DNA of 64,000 bases from Protula sp. h YS-2021 (GCA_949752745.1 OX457032.1:7950271-8014270); one strand, 5' to 3'. Counted from the stretch's first letter, positions 48,199 through 58,724 are shown. Program-made: numbers and translations. The notes: generated by a model from the sequence alone, not told the origin.

Positions 48199-49420
48199 TG
48201 TCACGGTTTGGGTTGTGACGGTTATGGGATCTCCGCGCGTAGGTGCCGTTGGCTTGTCATGGAATGAAAATACGAGCAAATAATACGAAAATTGCGATAT
48301 AAAGCAGAACGGCTCGCTATGTCGGGCAGTATCCGGATGTCAATGAAAACAAACTCCTTTCAACACTATTATGTTTATTTTATCTACTTCGTATGATATG
48401 TTCACATTTATCCAACTTTTTTTTATTATTATCCAAATTTATGTCTGGCTAATTTATATACCATCCATTCATTGAGTTACCTTACAGTGTATCGATTATT
48501 AATACTTTTATTTCCAAAACAATTTATTCACGAACGTTTATCTATCCATCTTTCTCATAACACTTTTCAAATCCCTTCCTTCTTTATTGGCGCTAACACC
48601 CTTCGCACCCCATTTCGTACAGCCTTTGTCTCATTTTTGTCTTTTCTCGTAATAAATAGACCCACACTTGACGTGCGGCCTCCATGCATTCCAAAAATCA
48701 ACTGCTGCTGGTGCAGCAAGCGCGTTCCTTAAATACTCGCTGGCAGAACAGCCGCTGCTAATTAAATATGTAGCCAATCGAAGAACTTCCCGCCTAAACT
48801 TAGAACCAATAAGAAAATAGCTGCCCAAAAACATATAAGTGACATATGGGCCAAAAAGTGATATTTTTGGAAAGATCGTGAACTCTTCTACAAAAAGACT
48901 TTGTCGGTTATGATCTATGGCATTTCTAAATACTTGAAAATTACACGCAAAGTTTGTGCTAGGTAGCACAAAAATTTCACTCGTCATAAAAACCGACAAT
49001 ATGAAAATTTTTAAACACAAAATTACTGCCAGGTGCACAATCTTGGCGCGTTCTACACAATGCTATGTGAAACTTCAAATTTCGATATCGATTCGTGGAG
49101 ATATCCGGTATACTTGATATATAAGTAAATTTTTTAGATGACACAAAATCTAACTAAACGACATCAAACGAACCTGAAACTAGTTCCATCGTGTGCACTG
49201 CATCAAGATCCCCCCAAATCCCAGACTGATCGTCACTGTCCTATCGGGCTTTATTACAAAAGTAGAACATCATCAAACGCACTCGTCCATTCATCACCCA
49301 CTTCAAAGGAAACTCTCCCTCGAAGGGCCCGGCTCCACACCCACATGCGTTCCGTATCACAACAAACCGCGTGGAGCACAAACAGAATCACAAACACGCT
49401 CAGAACACGAAATTCTGACA
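48199..49420 (-). repeat. 3' LTR (left on the map)
   Basis: 1,222 bp. On the minus strand it starts TGTCAGAATTTCG and ends ACCGTGACA, giving TG...CA termini. It is almost identical to the other LTR (a few scattered substitutions by eye), apart from a shorter TATGATATG tract near 48,385 and one 4-bp indel. Confidence 0.95.
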
Positions 49421-49424
49421 ACTA

Positions 49425-49436
49425 CTCCCCCTTTTA
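49425..49436 (-). other. Polypurine tract
   Basis: TAAAAGGGGGAG on the minus strand ends 4 bp before the 3' LTR boundary (49,420), where the plus-strand primer for reverse transcription is expected. Confidence 0.85.
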
Positions 49437-49580
49437 AGAAAACACCCCGTTGTTTTCTAATAAAAATAAACTGTCAGAATGTGCTAATTCCGCTATGCAT
49501 GTTATGAAATTAAAACCATTAAAATAATAAAATACACAGTACAAATTAACAAGAAAGCCACAAGGCCTAAACATCACTGG

Positions 49581-51184
49581 TTACAGTCTACTCATGTAGT
49601 CGGCATCAACATTATCGATGCCCTTGATCGCTTTAATGTCAAAGCTGTAGTTCTGTAAACAGAGTGCCCATCGTATAAGTCGTCCGCCTTCGGTCTTGCC
49701 TTTCCTTATGTATGCAAGCGGAGCGTGATCGGTTTCAGGCGTAAAATGTCTGCCATAGAGATATTTTGCAAAATGCGACACTCCGAACACAATGGCCAAA
49801 CATTCACGCTAAATGACCGAATAGTTCTTCTCGCGGGGCAACAGCTTTTTGCTGGCATAGGAAACGGGAAATGTTCCATCCTCATGCTGTTGCAGAAGAA
49901 CTGCACCGATTCCATTGTCTGAAGCATCTGTACGCAACACGAAGCGTTTATTGAAATCCGGCAGGCGAAGAATTGGCGAACTCGTCAATAGCTGTTTAAG
50001 GTGGCAGAACGCCATTTGTTGCGGTTTTCCCCATTCCACCTTGGTCGGTCGACCTTTCTTGACTAAATCCGTTAATGGCGAAGCGATCTCAGCAAAATTC
50101 GGTACGAATTTGCGATAGTACCCTGCAAGTCCTAGGAATGAGCGAATCTGTTTTTTGGTCGTTGGCTGGGGTGCATTCCTGATGTTTTCCACTTTATTAG
50201 CTTCCATCTGCATCACACCTTTGCCGATCACGTGTCCCGTAAAGTTAACGTTATCATAACCGATGAAGCATTTCGACGGACGAATGGTAAGCTTTGCGGC
50301 ACGGATTCGTGTAAAAAGGTCTCGGAGCACCTCTAAGTGCCGTTCCCAGTCTTCGGTGTGTGGGAGAAGATCTTCGACGTAATTGTCAATGTTCGTGGTT
50401 CCATCCAGCAATTTTCGCATAACCCTGTTGAAAGCTGCTCCAGAATTCACCAAACCGAAGGCATTACGTCGAAACTGGTAAGATCCGTTTGGCGTAGAGA
50501 ATGCAGTGTATTTTCTTGACGTCTCGCTTATAGGGATTTGCCAATATCCTTTGGTGAAGTCAATCTTAGAAAATACTTTATCCTTCCCGACGTTCGCCAA
50601 GATATCATCATAATTCCCAATTGGTTCCGTGTCAAACTTGGTCACTGCATTCAGGCGTCTGTAATCCACACAAAAGCGATTTGACCCGTCTTTCTTCTTT
50701 ACTAGCACAATAGGCGAATTATACTTTGATTTCGACTTTTCGATGATTCCGGATTACAGCATCTTTCTAACTTCGTCCTCAACGTCCTTTCGCTTCGCGT
50801 ATGGAATTGGATACGGTTTCACACGGATTGGTTCCTGATTCGTCAATTCGATGTCATATTCCTCCAAATCTGTTTCGCCGGGCACATCTGTGAATATATC
50901 TCGGAATTGTCTCAGAAGTACGTTAACTTGCTTCGTTTGCGCGATTGAAAGGTTCGGGTTCACATTTACGTCATCAATCGTCTCAGTCTCTTGCAAAGGC
51001 GGAAGATGGATTAGCTCTTCACCCGAATCGCTCTCTCCATCAGCATCGTCTTCAGCAACCGCTATCCGAGCATATGCTGCTGTGCGTACATTTTCACTAT
51101 TGTCACTTTCTAAATCTTCCTGTTCTGGCTTATCTTCATCGTGATTCGTGTCATCTCTTTCATCATCACGTTCGATGAACTCTT
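49581..51184 (-). pseudogene. pol: linker, reverse transcriptase and RNase H (broken)
   Basis: After an acidic linker, YDIELTNQEPIRVKPYPIP (about 50,850) leads into RT. KIDFTKGYWQIPI carries the motif A Asp. NAFGLVNSGAAFNRVM follows, then YVEDLL at 50,381-50,364, where the catalytic YxDD has changed to YVED. FLGLAGYYRKFVPNFAEIA is the connection. RNase H shows LRTDASDNGIGAVL, then PETDHAPLAYI, and ends ADYMSRL at the natural stop 49,583-49,581. In-frame stops break it: TAA at 50,756-50,754 just before the fingers, and TAG at 49,811-49,809 inside the YS-I-RE-LAIV block of RNase H. The lost Asp alone should abolish polymerase activity. Confidence 0.92.
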
Positions 51185-52126
51185 TCAGCAGGTTGGCATG
51201 GTATATATCTTCTTTTTGCCTCCCATGTCGATTTCGTAATCCATGCGGTTCATGACCCGTGTTATCTCAAAAGGACCTTTCCACTGTAACAAAAGTTTAT
51301 TGTGATCCGTTGGTAGCAAAAGATAGACCTTTTGACCCAATGTGAAGCTCCTCTTTCTCGCTTTCTTGTCGTAATGATGGCGGTACCTTCCTTGAGCTTC
51401 CATCAAGCTTTCGCGAGCTACTCGACACGTATCCTCTAGACGATTCCGTAGCTCCGCCACATATTGATATGTATTCTTGACCTCTCCCGATGCATCCTCA
51501 TCCGTCCAGATTTCTTTTAGGATGTCGAGTGGTCCTTTGACTTTTCGCCCGTATAAGAGCTCAAACGGGGAAAATCCTGTGCTCGCCTGAGGTACCTCTC
51601 GATACGCGAAGAGTACGGCGGACAAATATCGATCCCAGTCCTTCGGTTGCTCGTTACACATTCTCGTCAACATCTTCTTCAGAACTCCGTTGATCCTTTC
51701 ACAAAGTCCATTACACTTTGGATTGTACGGCGTTGTGAAGAGCTGTCTGACGGATACCAAACGTGCCACTTCTTTCATGAGCTCCGATGTAAATTGACTA
51801 CCTTGATCGCTCAAAATTTCTCGCGGGAATCCAACTCGACTGAAAACTTCCAGGAGTGCCTCCGCGACAACAACGGTGCCGATCCGCTTCAAAGCAACCG
51901 CTTCCGGATACAGCGTAGCGTAGTAAACGACGGTCAGTATGTAACGATTTCCACTTTCTGCAATCGGCGTGATTGGCCCGACGATATCCACCGCAACTCT
52001 GTCGAAAGGGGTGTCGATCAGCGGCATTTCACCAAGGGGAACCTTAGTGACTCGACCCTTTGGTAAAGTGCGTTGGCACACGTCGCACGACTGACAAAAG
52101 CGCTTCACATCGCCAGTAATTCCAGG
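51185..52126 (-). pseudogene. pol: integrase core and C-terminal domain
   Basis: It follows the HHCC finger directly; the CQSCDVC cysteines are at its start. The catalytic triad is complete: VDIVGPI (Asp, 51,988), LSDQGSQFTS (Asp, 51,808) and GLCERINGV (Glu, 51,700), with 35 residues between the last two, the DD35E spacing. GFSPFELLYGRKVKGPL and a C-terminal LLQWKGPFEITRV module follow. Two extra bases in a short TA run near 51,205 shift the frame, so the open frame ends prematurely at 51,187-51,185 while the true continuation runs on in another frame. It lies upstream of RT, unlike typical Ty3/gypsy pol. Confidence 0.93.
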
Positions 52127-53146
52127 TCAGTAGAAGTTTGCTGCTATTCGATCTGCCGTCTTCTTTGCTGCCAAATGTCCTCCCACGATCGATTCATGTG
52201 CAGCAGTCATCACTTCCTTTCGCAGCGGTTTCGGGAGTACTATTTGCTTCAGTTTGACCTCGACATCACCCTTCGTCTCAAAATAGTACCGCATCAACAG
52301 TCCATGCTTGATTGCGTATCTGTAGCTGCCACGTTTTCTCACTTTAAACACCGTTTCGTCCTCTGCGTACTTGAATTGCTTCGTCAGTGTTTCATCTTCC
52401 TTCTGTGCCCGTTTCAATTCATCAGTATTCATTTCGCCGAGTTCTGCAGCTTGTGTGATTAAGGGGGCTTTTGGCTTCTTTTCTCGGACAACTTGCTCTC
52501 TTGTCTGCTCGGCTGCTGCAGTTTTCACTTCCACTGTCGTTTTCTCATTTGTGTTGTTCACATGTGCATCGTTGGCCTGTGTCGGTTTTTCGCGATCATC
52601 AACCATTGGAGAAACATTGCCGATGATCAAATCGTACGGAGGATCTTCCACCACCATAGCCTCGAGCAATCCACTATAAATGGGCGTTTCTACCCTGATG
52701 CGTGCCATTGGGAAACTTCTCAGGGTGCCGTCCATCAAAACACAATGGCTCTCTTCGTCCAACAATTGGTTCTCCGTGATGAGATCTTTGCGGACGACAG
52801 CACTGTCGCAACCCGTATCCTTAAGTATGATCACTTTCTGTTCTGCGACCAGTCCTCTGTATAACGGAAGACGTTTCGCACAGTCCGGCTTGCCGCAGAC
52901 AGTGCCCGTATATGGTACAGTTCCTCCATTGGCCAAATGCAGTTTTCCATCTTTCACGTTTTCAGAGAGTATGTCACTGGTCAGTTTGGCAGCCATTGCT
53001 CCGGTTTTCAGATTTGTTGGCTTCCGATCAGAGTTGTTTGTTCCACGCCAACTCTGTGGTGCATATCCTTGTGCCGAGCCGTTCGATCTGTAGGAAAACT
53101 CCGCGATGATTCGTTTCGCCGTGGGGTGGTTCCTTCCAGCTCGTTC
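52127..53146 (-). pseudogene. pol: protease and integrase zinc finger
   Basis: The pol frame is open from about 53,146 and overlaps the 3' end of gag by about 140 bp in the -1 frame, so a -1 ribosomal frameshift could have produced Gag-Pol. The aspartic protease active site is ILKDTGCDSAVV, with the Asp codon at 52,819-52,817. A basic, low-complexity linker follows (about 52,560-52,440). The integrase N-terminal finger begins with VMTAAHESIVGGHLAAKKT (about 52,195-52,140). A TGA at 52,129-52,127, in the place where related integrases have Trp after FY, separates it from the core. Confidence 0.9.
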
Positions 53147-54102
53147 TTAGCCTTGAAGCAATCGCGTGCAAAATGACCAGGTTTTTCGCAATAGTAGCAC
53201 GCCTTCGATGCCTGAGCCGTTGATATAGCTGACGACTGTTGTCTGGCATTTGGAAAGCTTCTTAGTGGCAACATTCGGCTCTGTGTCGACGGCTTCCCTC
53301 TCGCCTGTCCTATTGTTCCACCGTGCGCTTCGAGATACTGCTCAGCCAGTTTGATCGTCTCATCAATGGACTTCGGTGCTCTTTCCCGTAAAAATAACGC
53401 TAATTCGCTACTGCACTGATTCACAAACTGTTCACGCAGAAATCAGTCGCATACCTCTACAAAGTTCTTCTCGATCCCAGACATGTCAATCCACCTCCCA
53501 AAATAGCGTTTCTGTCGCGCGGCGTACTGACGGACGGACTCTTCTTTTTCTGGTTTGATATCACGAAACTTTCTTCGAAATCGATCTGCCGTTAACTGGA
53601 AGCGTTGGAGAATAGCCATCTTCAACCTCGCGTAATTGGCGACTTCTTCTATAGGCATGCTGCTATATACATCCAATGCCTTGCCGGTAAGAATCGCGCC
53701 AAGACTCACGGTCCAAGTGTCTTCCGGCCATCCCTGACTGCGAGCGAAGCGTTCAAATCGCTCGAGAAAGGCATCGATATCATCGACCTTCTCGTCGAAC
53801 CTTGGCAGCTTGGGGCGACTGCTGTAAATGCGGCCCTCCCCTCGTTCTTCACCTTGAGGTACAGCTGCTTGTGCGTGTACTTCGGCTAAGCGAGCTTCTT
53901 CGCGTATGCGTTCCAGTTCATATTGCCGCTGTTGCTCTTTCTGTCGGTCCTCTCGTTCTTGAGCACGGATCTCGCGTTCATAGGCGATGCGGTCGCGTTC
54001 CTCCGCTTTTGTCTGCTCAGCATCGACGAACCTCCCTAACTCCTCATCTTTGTACCCAAGAGCCTGTCCCAGTTCAATTAATGCTCGCAAGTTCTGCTCC
54101 AT
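53008..54102 (-). pseudogene. gag with SCAN-like segment and zinc knuckle
   Basis: The Met at 54,102 lies 25 bp after the primer site. Residues 30-95 are highly charged (AEERDRIAYEREIRAQERED), a likely coiled coil. A capsid-like region follows: RPKLPRFDEKVDDIDAFLERF, then WPEDTWTVSLGAILTGKA. After KFRDIKPEKEESVRQYAARQ comes a segment resembling the SCAN dimerisation fold, continued by ELALFLRERAPKSIDETIKL. One in-frame TGA at 53,445-53,443 interrupts it. The zinc knuckle is CYYCEKPGHFARDC (53,199-53,158), a CX2CX4HX4C box that binds genomic RNA. The frame ends at 53,010-53,008. SCAN domains of vertebrate zinc-finger proteins are thought to come from Gmr1-like gag; the match here is by eye. 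Confidence 0.88.
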
Positions 54103-54126
54103 GATTATTTACCTCTTGGCGGAAAA

Positions 54127-54144
54127 ATCCCGGACGAGCCCCCA
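54127..54144 (-). other. Primer binding site for tRNA-Pro
   Basis: TGGGGGCTCGTCCGGGAT on the minus strand lies 3 bp inside the 5' LTR. It is the full 18-nt complement of the 3' end of animal tRNA-Pro, as used by some gammaretroviruses. It fixes the element's direction and the 5' LTR. Confidence 0.92.
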
Positions 54145-54147
54145 ATT

Positions 54148-55418
54148 TGTCACGGTTTGGGTTGTCACGGTTATGGGATCTCCGCGCGTAGGTGCCGTTG
54201 GCTTGTCATGGAATGAAAATACGAGCAAATAATACGAAAATTGCGATATAAAGCAGAACGGCTCGCTATGTCGGGCAGTATCCGGATGTCAATGAAAACA
54301 AACTCCTTTCAACACTATTATGTTTATTTTATCTATGATATGATATCTATGGTATGATATGTATCTATATCTATGATATCTATGGTATGATATGTTCACA
54401 TTTATCCATTTTTTTTTATTATTATCCAAATTTATGTCTGGCTAATTTATATACCATCCATTCATTGAGTTACCTTACAGTGTATCGATTATTAATACTT
54501 TTATTTCCAAAACAATTTATTCACGAACGTTTATCTATCCATCTTTCTCATAACACTTTTCAAATCCCTTCCTTCTTTATTGGCGCTAACACCCTTCGCA
54601 CCCCATTTCGTACAGCCTTTGTCTCATTTTTGTCTTTTCTCGTAAAAAATAGACCCACACTTGACGTGCGGCCTCCATGCATTCCAAAAATCAACTGCTG
54701 CTGGTGCAGCAAGCGCGTTCCTTAAATACTCGTTGGCAGAACAGCCGCTGCTAATTAAATATGTAGCCAATCGAAGAACTTCCCGCCTAAACTTAGAACC
54801 AATAAGAAAATAGCTGCCCAAAAACATATGTTATAAGTGACATATGGGCCAAAAAGTGATATTTTTGGAAAGATCGTGAACTCTTCTACAAAAAGACTTT
54901 GTCGGTTATGATCTATGGCATTTCTAAATACTTGAAAATTACACGCAAAGTTTGTGCTAGGTAGCACAAAAATTTCACTCGTCATAAAAACCGACAATAT
55001 GAAAATTTTTAAACACAAAATTACTGCCAGGTGCACAATCTTGGCGCGTTCTACACAATGCTATGTGAAACTTCAAATTTCGATATCGATTCGTGGAGAT
55101 ATCCGGTATACTTGATATATAAGTAAATTTTTTAGATGACACAAAATCTAACTAAACGACATCAAACGAACCTGAAACTAGTTCCATCGTGTGCACTGCA
55201 TCAAGATCCCCCCGAATCCCAGACTGATCGTCACTGTCCTATCGGGCTTTATTACAAAAGTAGAACATCATCAAACGCACTCGTCCATTCAACACCCACT
55301 TCAAAGGAAACTCTCCCTCGAAGGGCGCGGCTCCACACCCACATGCGTTCCGTATCACAACAAACCGCGTGGAGCACAAACAGAATCACAAACACGCTCA
55401 GAACACGAAATTCTGACA
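54148..55418 (-). repeat. 5' LTR (right on the map)
   Basis: 1,271 bp. It is the same sequence as the 3' LTR, with an expanded TATCTATGATATG-type microsatellite at about 54,331-54,390 that explains most of the length difference. It should contain the promoter, but no single start site can be picked from sequence alone. Confidence 0.95.
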
Positions 55419-55423
55419 ATTTG

Positions 55424-55810
55424 AAATCGAGAGAAAAAAATCGATTAAGTGATCATTCTGACGTCTATCAAACGTCTTTTTGAGGTCACGACGTCTTTCG
55501 AGGAATATTTAACGTAGAAAATGAGATGCGTTTTTTCATTTTCGTGGCGACTAAATCACGACAGCTGTCGAACGTCTGTGTCGATATATCTCTTTCATCA
55601 ACCCCCCTCCCTCACTCCAGCGAAAACTAAAGAATTCGTCAGGTATTTAGGCATTAGAATATTTGTTAAGGAATATATGTTTTTAAGTTTAAATAAATCT
55701 TTTTTTTTCAAGGCGAAGATTCTTGATGTTTGATTCCTGTTAAAATTCCATTTGATCAATGACTATGTCTTTTGTTTTCAATGAATCAATTTTAACAACA
55801 ATGAAAACAA
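55424..55810. other. Spacer between LTR element and hairpin block A
   Basis: No recognised gene. ACGTCTNTCRAACGTCT-like words repeat near 55,460-55,580. TTTTGTTTTCA (about 55,770) faces TGAAAACAAA (about 55,802), a short inverted repeat next to the hairpin block. Confidence 0.5.
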
Positions 55811-55968
55811 AGTCACACTTTGCAGGGCATTCTCAAAAAGAATGACCTGTGTACCGGTTCATTATTTTTGAGAATGCCCTGCCTCACAAAAGAGGTGCGA
55901 CTTTGTTTGCCTCGTTCTTCAAAATAAGCATCGGAGAAAACAAAAGAAGTGGACATTAAATACCAGCC
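55811..55968. repeat. 155-bp hairpin block, copy A
   Basis: Same block as 47,372-47,525. The 18-bp stem arms are at 55,822-55,839 and 55,865-55,882. Here CAAAGTCACAC faces GTGCGACTTTG, a longer inverted pair than in copy B. On its right side it runs straight into LINE endonuclease coding sequence. Confidence 0.85.
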
Positions 55969-56119
55969 TTGTACAAAATTCCAACTCCGCCCCTTTTACG
56001 ACCTTCTCGTGGTTGGTGGTGAAAACGGTAACCTGGGTGGGTGGGTCTCCAATGGTATTAGAGTCCTAATGTCTAAGCCATGTTTCGATAGTACAGAACA
56101 AGTCAATGTCTGCCGTATT
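55969..56119 (-). pseudogene. L2-like LINE endonuclease N-terminal part (5' truncated)
   Basis: The minus strand reads NTADIDLFCTIETWLRH from 56,119, followed after a frame change by PGYRFHHQPREGRKRGGVGI and LYKAGI. These are the TETWL and RRGGGV blocks of LINE apurinic-like endonucleases; the Glu in ETWL is catalytic in the family. The very N-terminus is missing, so the LINE was 5' truncated on insertion. The continuation (endonuclease C-terminus onward) is at 47,371, beyond the LTR retrotransposon. Confidence 0.82.
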
Positions 56120-57240
56120 GCCGGCATCCACGCGGTTCGCTTGTTGGGTTGCTCTAGAGCCTCCAGTGGGATCTGATCGTAGGAAGAGCAGAGGGTCCGG
56201 GTCGAACAGAGCAGTACTTTGATGGATGGAACCGTAGCAACGCGCGACCTTCACTGGCATCCATCTTTTGAACTCATTTAAGCGTACATGCATGGCATCA
56301 GTAATGCCTTCATTTGTGGTCAGTGCGATAAACTAGTCTTCGCAAGGAAGCACTCTTTGAGACGTCATTCTTTTTTTTTTCTTTTTTTTTTTTTGGGGGG
56401 GGGTGTGCCTTGCCAGACATGGCGTGCCACAGGTGAAGTTAACCAGAAGGGCTATTTCCTGTATAGCGTCTCTAAAAGGAACGTCTTTCTGGGCAATGGT
56501 AAAAGTCTTCCTCTGCTTCCTACTGAAGCTTGTCTTGCCTCTTATCCGTTAACTGTTTGTTGCAACTCTTGTATTTGACATTGGAGTTGCGACTACAGCG
56601 AGAGCACGGCAGACAAGTTCACTGAGTCACTTGATTGGGGTGTTGGTCCCAACAGAGGGAACATTCTTTTAGTGTTGGGATGCCTAGTGTTGCTATAAAT
56701 GTGGACTCTGCGGCCGTATAGGTGATTTTAACCTGGTCTCCGGGGGACTGGATGTTCATCAGAGCTCGGTTGGTCTTAAGTCCATGTCTTGCGTACGACT
56801 GCGCGTTCATCACCTTCCAGAATATCCAACTCTGCCCCACTTTCTGAGAAGGCTTTTGCTGGTTTAGTTTTCCTGGACGTTTTTCTTTTCGCCCTGTTGC
56901 GTCTGATCCCAACCGAGTATCCACTCGGACCGGCGAAGACATTTGATCTGGAATCACAACGCGTGCCTCCTCCATAGTATACACTACAAACTCTAGTGTG
57001 ATGAAAGAGGCGGTAAAAACTCTGCGCCTGTCCCTCCTACAGACGTTTTAGCCCGGTTTCTGCAGATTGCTTTCCACTCCTTATGAGACAAGTGCTGGAT
57101 CTCCGGGCAAGTTCTTGACGCCACACAACGTATCAAACCCCTTCTCTTTTCAAGGGTCGCACACCGAGTGCGGGTTGAGTGAGGTCGATGATATGAGCAC
57201 TGCAGATCTTTCGCAGGCAACCACACGGTGGCAGCTATCA
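56120..57240 (-). pseudogene. DIRS gag N-terminal part
   Basis: The minus strand shows a Cys/His-rich start: LNPHSVCDP (about 57,175-57,150) and, in another frame, CPEIQHLSHKEWKAICRNR (about 57,105-57,050). These match KPHSICDRC and CSGCHHLSSEYWKLIHKN of the plus-strand copy at 59,570-59,680. Further on, GITDAMHVRLNEFKRW (about 56,305) matches GIANAIAVDRRNLKRW at 60,790, and LEQPNKRTAWMPA (about 56,150) matches LEHHAKRTVCMPS at 60,950. At 56,119 it stops where the LINE begins, and it resumes at 44,742 with NDSDISLVE. Many stops and frameshifts. Gag would form the element's particle or RNA-binding coat. Confidence 0.72.
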
Positions 57241-57256
57241 TTTCTAAAAAGCAAGC

Positions 57257-57273
57257 AGAGAGAGAGAGAGAGG
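57257..57273. repeat. (AG)n microsatellite
   Basis: A short run of AG dinucleotides, about eight repeats. Confidence 0.85.
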
Positions 57274-57339
57274 GAGTAACTATATGATATCAGGAAACAT
57301 ACAGTATATACAACATACATAGTAAAACCGAACACTTAA

Positions 57340-57970
57340 ATTGTCACTTAAATTCAAGGTTTGTTCAGTGACCTAAGTGTGATTAAATCATCTTAAATTG
57401 CACTCAGATACAACAATGATGTATTTCGGCGCATGTCGTCATATCTCACTGACCATGGGCCGTGAGTTTTATTCAGTGATTTAAATGTAGTTAAATCATC
57501 CTAAGTTCAGATATCAATTTAGACGATTCCAGGCGAAAAACGGTTTTTCTGCGTATGTTCTCATGCCCATGCTCCCATATGTTCCATGACTCATTATCCC
57601 ATAATCCCATATGGATTCATGGTCCCATGGTCCCACATGTTCCATAGCAGACTGTCCGTAAAGAGCATGCTGGGAAGGGTCATGGTCCCCTAGTACTGTC
57701 CTGGTGACGTCGTAGTACCCTCGACCATGGACCGTAAGGGTAGTGTGATTTTACTCAGTGATCTAAGTGTGATTAAATCATCTCAAATTGGTATCAAGCA
57801 CCAATTTAGACGATTCTAGGCGAAAAAATAGGTTTTCGACGTATGTTTCCATATGGGCCATGCTCCCATTGAACCCATGGTCCCATAAATTGGATCATGG
57901 TAGCATATGCCCATGACCCCTGGTTCCATGACTCTTTACGGTTTCATGGTCCCATTTTGTGAAAGGGTCG
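57340..57970. repeat. Imperfect repeats with CAGTGATCTAAGTGTGATTAAATC and CCCAT/ATGGG words
   Basis: CAGTGA(C/T)(C/T)TAA(G/A)TGT followed by GATTAAATCATC recurs at about 57,367, 57,473 and 57,756. The last two lead on to CAATTTAGACGATTC(C/T)AGG. Between and after them, runs of CCATG, CCCAT and ATGGTCCCAT (57,575-57,650 and 57,850-57,965) form self-complementary low-complexity DNA. Confidence 0.75.
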
Positions 57971-58724
57971 TGAGTCCCCAAACACTATCCTTTCTGAAAG
58001 ACAAGTAAACAAGAAGTCTTTTACTTCGTAAAAGCTTTGAATTCGCTTATCTTTACTTTGAAATGGGGTTTCTTCCGGCTGTATATTACCACGCAATAGA
58101 AACGAAGTTTTTTCTTGCAGTTAGAATGGTCATATTCCACTCTCCGTCCATCGACCAATGAGAATGAAGGAACTCTTAGTCCTACGTCATTCAATTATAT
58201 CTATCATTCCCTTTAAGCGTGGTTCTGTGTGCTCCGCAATTTTTTTTTTGGAAAAAGGGAACTAGTCCAATTTGCGAATTTGCTTTAAATCAGTGTATAT
58301 TACATTTTAAGGATATGTATTTATTCTCTGAGAAAGATTTCAGCAATTTTCGGCACTGGTAATTTCGGTCTCTTAGTTCTTGAATTTACACGTTGCGGTG
58401 ATACCTTTATCCAATCCCGGGAAGTGTGTCTGTCTTCTCCACACGGAAGCTACAGGATCGAAAATTATGTTCTAGCTCCTGCACACAACGCCCTGGAGTT
58501 AGTTGAGTCTTTTACAGCCCGCATTGTCTGCATTGACTCCTAGCTGGCCACAGCTAACTGAGCCATCGCAGAAATGGCCATTTTTCGCCGTGGCTTACAC
58601 CTCTGCGGGACATATTAGTCGTATCAGGGTGCTTCAGATGCGGCTACTCGGGGTCCGGGTGGAAAAAACATTTTTGGCCTTTCGGGCAATTTTTGGCGGC
58701 TTTTCAGCCGGATGGCCATATATT
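57971..58724. other. Spacer, no gene recognised
   Basis: Mixed-composition DNA with no recognisable coding region. It may belong to the 5' side of the DIRS copy that follows, but no terminal repeat of that element could be matched. Confidence 0.4.

Larger units (their letters stand above)
48199..55418 (-). mobile_element. Gmr1-like Ty3/gypsy LTR retrotransposon, complete in structure
   Basis: Two direct LTRs (48,199-49,420 and 54,148-55,418) flank a 4.7-kb interior read on the minus strand. ATTTG borders both outer ends (48,194-48,198 and 55,419-55,423), giving a clean 5-bp target duplication. A primer site adjoins the 5' LTR and a purine tract adjoins the 3' LTR. Interior domain order is gag with zinc knuckle, protease, integrase, reverse transcriptase, RNase H. 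Integrase before RT is not the usual Ty3/gypsy order; it is the hallmark described for Gmr1-type elements. Gag contains a SCAN-like segment, which also fits that group. Stops and a frameshift in gag and pol make this copy non-autonomous. Confidence 0.93.

Noticed and set aside
51647..53889. Several plus-strand open frames of 80-140 codons
   Set aside because: All are complements of the retrotransposon gag-pol coding strand, which has full domain support on the minus strand.
56288..56578. Possible C2H2 zinc finger (CGQCDKLVFARKHSLRRH) on the plus strand
   Set aside because: Only one partial finger. It runs into a poly-T tract and lies antisense to DIRS gag similarity at the same place.
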